A stretch of 15,849 nt of DNA from an uncultured Candidatus Melainabacteria bacterium (lineage in GTDB: Bacteria > Cyanobacteriota > Vampirovibrionia > Gastranaerophilales > Gastranaerophilaceae). Shown here one piece after another: positions 13,956-15,849 of this stretch (position 1 is the first letter of the stretch; every line of letters starts with the position of its first letter). Position numbers and translations under genes: made by a program. The notes beneath the pieces were generated by a model. The model was not told where the DNA came from. It saw only the letters and a list, made by a program, of their open reading frames with translations, and ran no database searches. The stretch is taken from positions 1-15,849 of the forward strand of contig CAKVIN010000031.1 of assembly GCA_934754425.1 (NCBI GenBank), given 5' to 3'.

Positions 13956-13997
13956 ATGTAAAGATTTTATAATAACTTGACATGTTCTTGTTATAAT
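13956..13997 (+). promoter_or_regulatory. Upstream region of the symporter gene: shared 13-mer and extended -10
   Basis: ATGTAAAGATTTT (13956-13968) is identical to a block upstream of both paralogs. TGTTATAAT (13989-13997) is an extended -10. TTGACA (13977-13982) is only nine bases before this TATAAT, so the two do not form one promoter; TTGACA could instead pair with TTGAAT near 14000. The leader is about 50 bases and carries AAAGGA near the ATG. A TGATGCATCA palindrome lies at 13911-13920. Confidence 0.5.
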
Positions 13998-14055
13998 TAT
14001 TGAATGCGAGAGATTATTCATTAGTCGAAACTATTTAAACTAAAGGAAAAGATTT

Positions 14056-15558
14056 ATGAAGAAATTTTTTATGATGTTATTTACGATGCTTATGACTTTT
14101 CAGTCAGCGCAAGCTATGAGCGTTGATGCTTTTATGGATAAACACGTTGCGCCTGTATCGGATGCAGTTGCGAAGTTAATCTTCTTTCCGATTAATATTT
14201 GCGGTTGCGATGTTCCATTAATTATTTTTTGGATACTTATTGCCGGATTTTTCTTTACATTTTATTTCAAAGGAATTTCCGTTTGGGGTTTCAAACACGC
14301 AATTGATGTAATTGCAAAACCCGCTGAAAAACACCAAGATGGGTTTGGTGAAGTTTCATCATTCCAAGCGTTAGCGACAGCTTTGTCCGGTACAATTGGT
14401 ATCGGTAGTATCGCAGGTGTCGCAATATCTATTTCCATTGGCGGCCCTGGGGCAGCATTTTGGATATTTGCCGGTGCACTTTTAGGCATGTCAATAAAAT
14501 TTGTTGAAGCAACTCTCGCAGTAAAATACAGAAGATTTAACCTTGATGGTTCCGTATCTGGCGGCCCAATGCACTATATAGCTCACGGTTTAACAAGAAA
14601 AAAACTCCGTTGGTTAGGTCAGCCTTTATCAGTATTATATGCAATACTTTGTATTGGTGGCGGTATAACCGGTGGTAACATGATTCAAATTAACCAAACA
14701 GCTCACCAATTGGTATTTATTACCGGTAAAAACCAGAGCTTCTTATATGACCACACTTGGCTTGTTGGTTTAGTTGTTGCAATTCTTATCGGTATGGTTA
14801 TTGTTGGCGGTATCAAGAGTATAGCAAAAGTTACAACGATTCTTACTCCAACAATGTGTATTTTATACATTGTATCAGGATTAATTGTTATTTTTGCAAA
14901 CTTTATGAATATTCCTCACGCAATTATGTTAATCTTAAGAGAAGCATTCCATCCAACAGCAGTAGCAGGTGGTATCTTTGGAACAATCATTATCGGTTTA
15001 AGACGTTCTGTTCAATCTAATGAAGCCGGAACTGGTGCTGCTGCAATTGTTTATGCTACGGCTCAAACAAAAGAACCAATTTCTCAAGGTTTTGTTGCTT
15101 TGATTGAAACATTCCTAACCGGTGTACTTTGCTTGTTTACTTCATTTGCAATTGTATTCTCAGGAGCTTGTACACATGCAGCTAAAGAAATTTCAGGTAT
15201 TGAATTGGCATCAAATGCTTTCCAATCTGTGATTCCATTCTTCCCTGTAATTCTTTCAATCATTGCAGTAATGTTTGCGTTATCAACATTAATCTCTTGG
15301 GCTTATTACGGACAAAAAGCTTGGACATTCTTGTTGGGTGAAGGTAAGAAAAGAGTTCTTACATTCAATATCATTTATTGCTTGTTCATTATTATCGGCT
15401 CAGCTATGAATGTAAAATCTGTTATTGATATTACAGATGCTATGATGATTGCGCTATGTGTTCCAAATATTATTGTTCTTTATATCTTGGCACCGGAAAT
15501 CAAGAGAGATTTAAAAACATATTTGGATAAACATAATATGAATTTTATGAAATTTTAG
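14056..15558 (+). CDS. Sodium:alanine (amino acid) symporter, AGCS family
   Basis: 500 residues, a polytopic inner-membrane protein with about ten or eleven helices. It imports a small amino acid, probably alanine or glycine, with sodium. Family blocks are FQALATALSGTIGIGSIAGVA (103-123), GGPGAAFW (129-136), GGNMIQINQ (206-214), and SNEAGTGAAA (321-330). In the first block the usual GN-I pair reads GS-I (S118), an unusual change in the substrate/ion path. An N-terminal signal-peptide-like segment (1-20, ending SAQA) precedes a short amphipathic stretch and the first core helix; I recall this extension from one AGCS branch. AAAGGA precedes the start. The gene stands alone between its promoter region and a strong terminator. 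Confidence 0.92.
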   Translation: MKKFFMMLFTMLMTFQSAQAMSVDAFMDKHVAPVSDAVAKLIFFPINICGCDVPLIIFWILIAGFFFTFYFKGISVWGFKHAIDVIAKPAEKHQDGFGEVSSFQALATALSGTIGIGSIAGVAISISIGGPGAAFWIFAGALLGMSIKFVEATLAVKYRRFNLDGSVSGGPMHYIAHGLTRKKLRWLGQPLSVLYAILCIGGGITGGNMIQINQTAHQLVFITGKNQSFLYDHTWLVGLVVAILIGMVIVGGIKSIAKVTTILTPTMCILYIVSGLIVIFANFMNIPHAIMLILREAFHPTAVAGGIFGTIIIGLRRSVQSNEAGTGAAAIVYATAQTKEPISQGFVALIETFLTGVLCLFTSFAIVFSGACTHAAKEISGIELASNAFQSVIPFFPVILSIIAVMFALSTLISWAYYGQKAWTFLLGEGKKRVLTFNIIYCLFIIIGSAMNVKSVIDITDAMMIALCVPNIIVLYILAPEIKRDLKTYLDKHNMNFMKF

Positions 15559-15583
15559 AAAATTTTAAAATAATAAAATGATG

Positions 15584-15618
15584 AAAAAAATAGGATATTT
15601 CTTGTATCCTATTTTTTT
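15584..15618 (+). terminator. Rho-independent terminator after the symporter gene
   Basis: TAGGATA (15591-15597) pairs with TATCCTA (15605-15611) around a seven-base loop, with seven A before (15584-15590) and seven T after (15612-15618). The symmetry allows termination from both directions. Confidence 0.88.
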
Positions 15619-15715
15619 ATGCGTTTTTGTTATTAGTTTGTTTTTCATATGAATATGGTTAAATATAAGAAAATAATTAATTTTAAAAAAAATAAGAAAA
15701 AAATAATTTACCCCC

Positions 15716-15743
15716 TTTACAAAAAAAAATTATTTGGTACTAT
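15716..15743 (+). promoter_or_regulatory. Probable promoter of tRNA-Asn
   Basis: TTTACA (15716-15721), a 16-base spacer and TACTAT (15738-15743); TATAGA (15741-15746) is an overlapping alternative. Transcription would start about 20 bases before the mature tRNA. The stretch between the upstream terminator and this promoter is AT-rich without a gene. Confidence 0.5.
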
Positions 15744-15771
15744 AGAATAGTAAACTGAATACGAGAAATAA

Positions 15772-15843
15772 TCCTCAGTAGCTCAATGGCGGAGCAACCG
15801 GCTGTTAACCGGTAGGTTGTTGGTTCGAGTCCAACCTGGGGAG
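15772..15843 (+). tRNA. tRNA-Asn (anticodon GTT)
   Basis: 72 bases fold into a full cloverleaf. The acceptor stem is TCCTCAG with CTGGGGA (one wobble pair) and discriminator G. The D stem is GCTC/GAGC, the anticodon stem ACCGG/CCGGT with loop CTGTTAA, anticodon GTT at 15804-15806, a five-base variable loop, and T stem GTTGG/CCAAC with TTCGAGT. CCA is not encoded. The 5' half closely resembles cyanobacterial and plastid tRNA-Asn as I remember it. Six T follow at once to the window end. Confidence 0.96.
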
Positions 15844-15849
15844 TTTTTT

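Noticed and set aside
13977..13997. TTGACA and TATAAT as one promoter before the symporter
   Set aside because: They are only nine bases apart, far too close for one sigma-70 promoter. The extended -10 alone is the better reading.
14757..15020. Second plus-strand frame inside the symporter gene
   Set aside because: It is an out-of-frame reading of conserved transmembrane segments.
1..15849. CRISPR array, transposase, phage or toxin-antitoxin genes
   Set aside because: No regularly spaced repeats, integrase or transposase motifs were found. The small genes at 11018 and 13638 are single, with no paired partner.

Overview
The window is AT-rich, densely coded bacterial DNA with no insertion sequence, phage gene or CRISPR array. 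My best guess for the source is a non-photosynthetic relative of cyanobacteria, such as gut Melainabacteria/Gastranaerophilales. The reasons are a tRNA-Asn that closely resembles the cyanobacterial/plastid form, an SLH-domain envelope protein beside Gram-negative-style secreted proteins, and the low GC. This assignment is inference from memory of the families, not a search.

Layout. Positions 1-4119 look accessory. Two paralogous genes of unknown function (153-1388 and 2602-3744, both minus strand) lie either side of a plus-strand gene for a secreted protein with a carboxypeptidase-regulatory-like domain (1754-2533). The paralogs share their protein ends and also about 250 bp of upstream DNA. 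Copy A carries a (TAC)9 microsatellite between a 7-bp inverted repeat; copy B has only a remnant. Related repeat pieces in opposite orientation sit at 6-31 and 4071-4096, and a short palindromic element lies at 4011-4042. Positions 4120-5872 hold a minus-strand operon: a short ribosome hibernation factor, a family 2 glycosyltransferase and the nucleotide-pool cleaning enzyme RdgB. Diverging from it, 5990-8826 carries riboflavin synthase, bifunctional RibBA and a GNAT acetyltransferase. Next come a probably abundant SLH-domain envelope protein (8917-10335) with a clear terminator, a small Sfp-type phosphopantetheinyl transferase (10424-10957), and a 57-residue small protein (11018-11191) whose stop codon overlaps that of a convergent membrane-anchored TPR protein (11188-12849). 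The rest is a secreted protein of unknown function (12965-13561), a 65-residue small protein on the minus strand (13638-13835), an AGCS-family sodium/amino-acid symporter (14056-15558) with a terminator, and tRNA-Asn (15772-15843).

How the genes work together. RibE and RibBA catalyse the first and last riboflavin-specific steps; ribD and ribH are not in the window. RibE, the phosphopantetheinyl transferase and the 12965 gene lack a Shine-Dalgarno sequence and have a -10-like hexamer exactly 6 nt before the ATG, so leaderless mRNAs are likely. Several starts were moved on ribosome-binding-site evidence (5872, 10424 and 13835). The most unusual part is the paralog pair with its duplicated regulatory region and copy-specific repeat tract.
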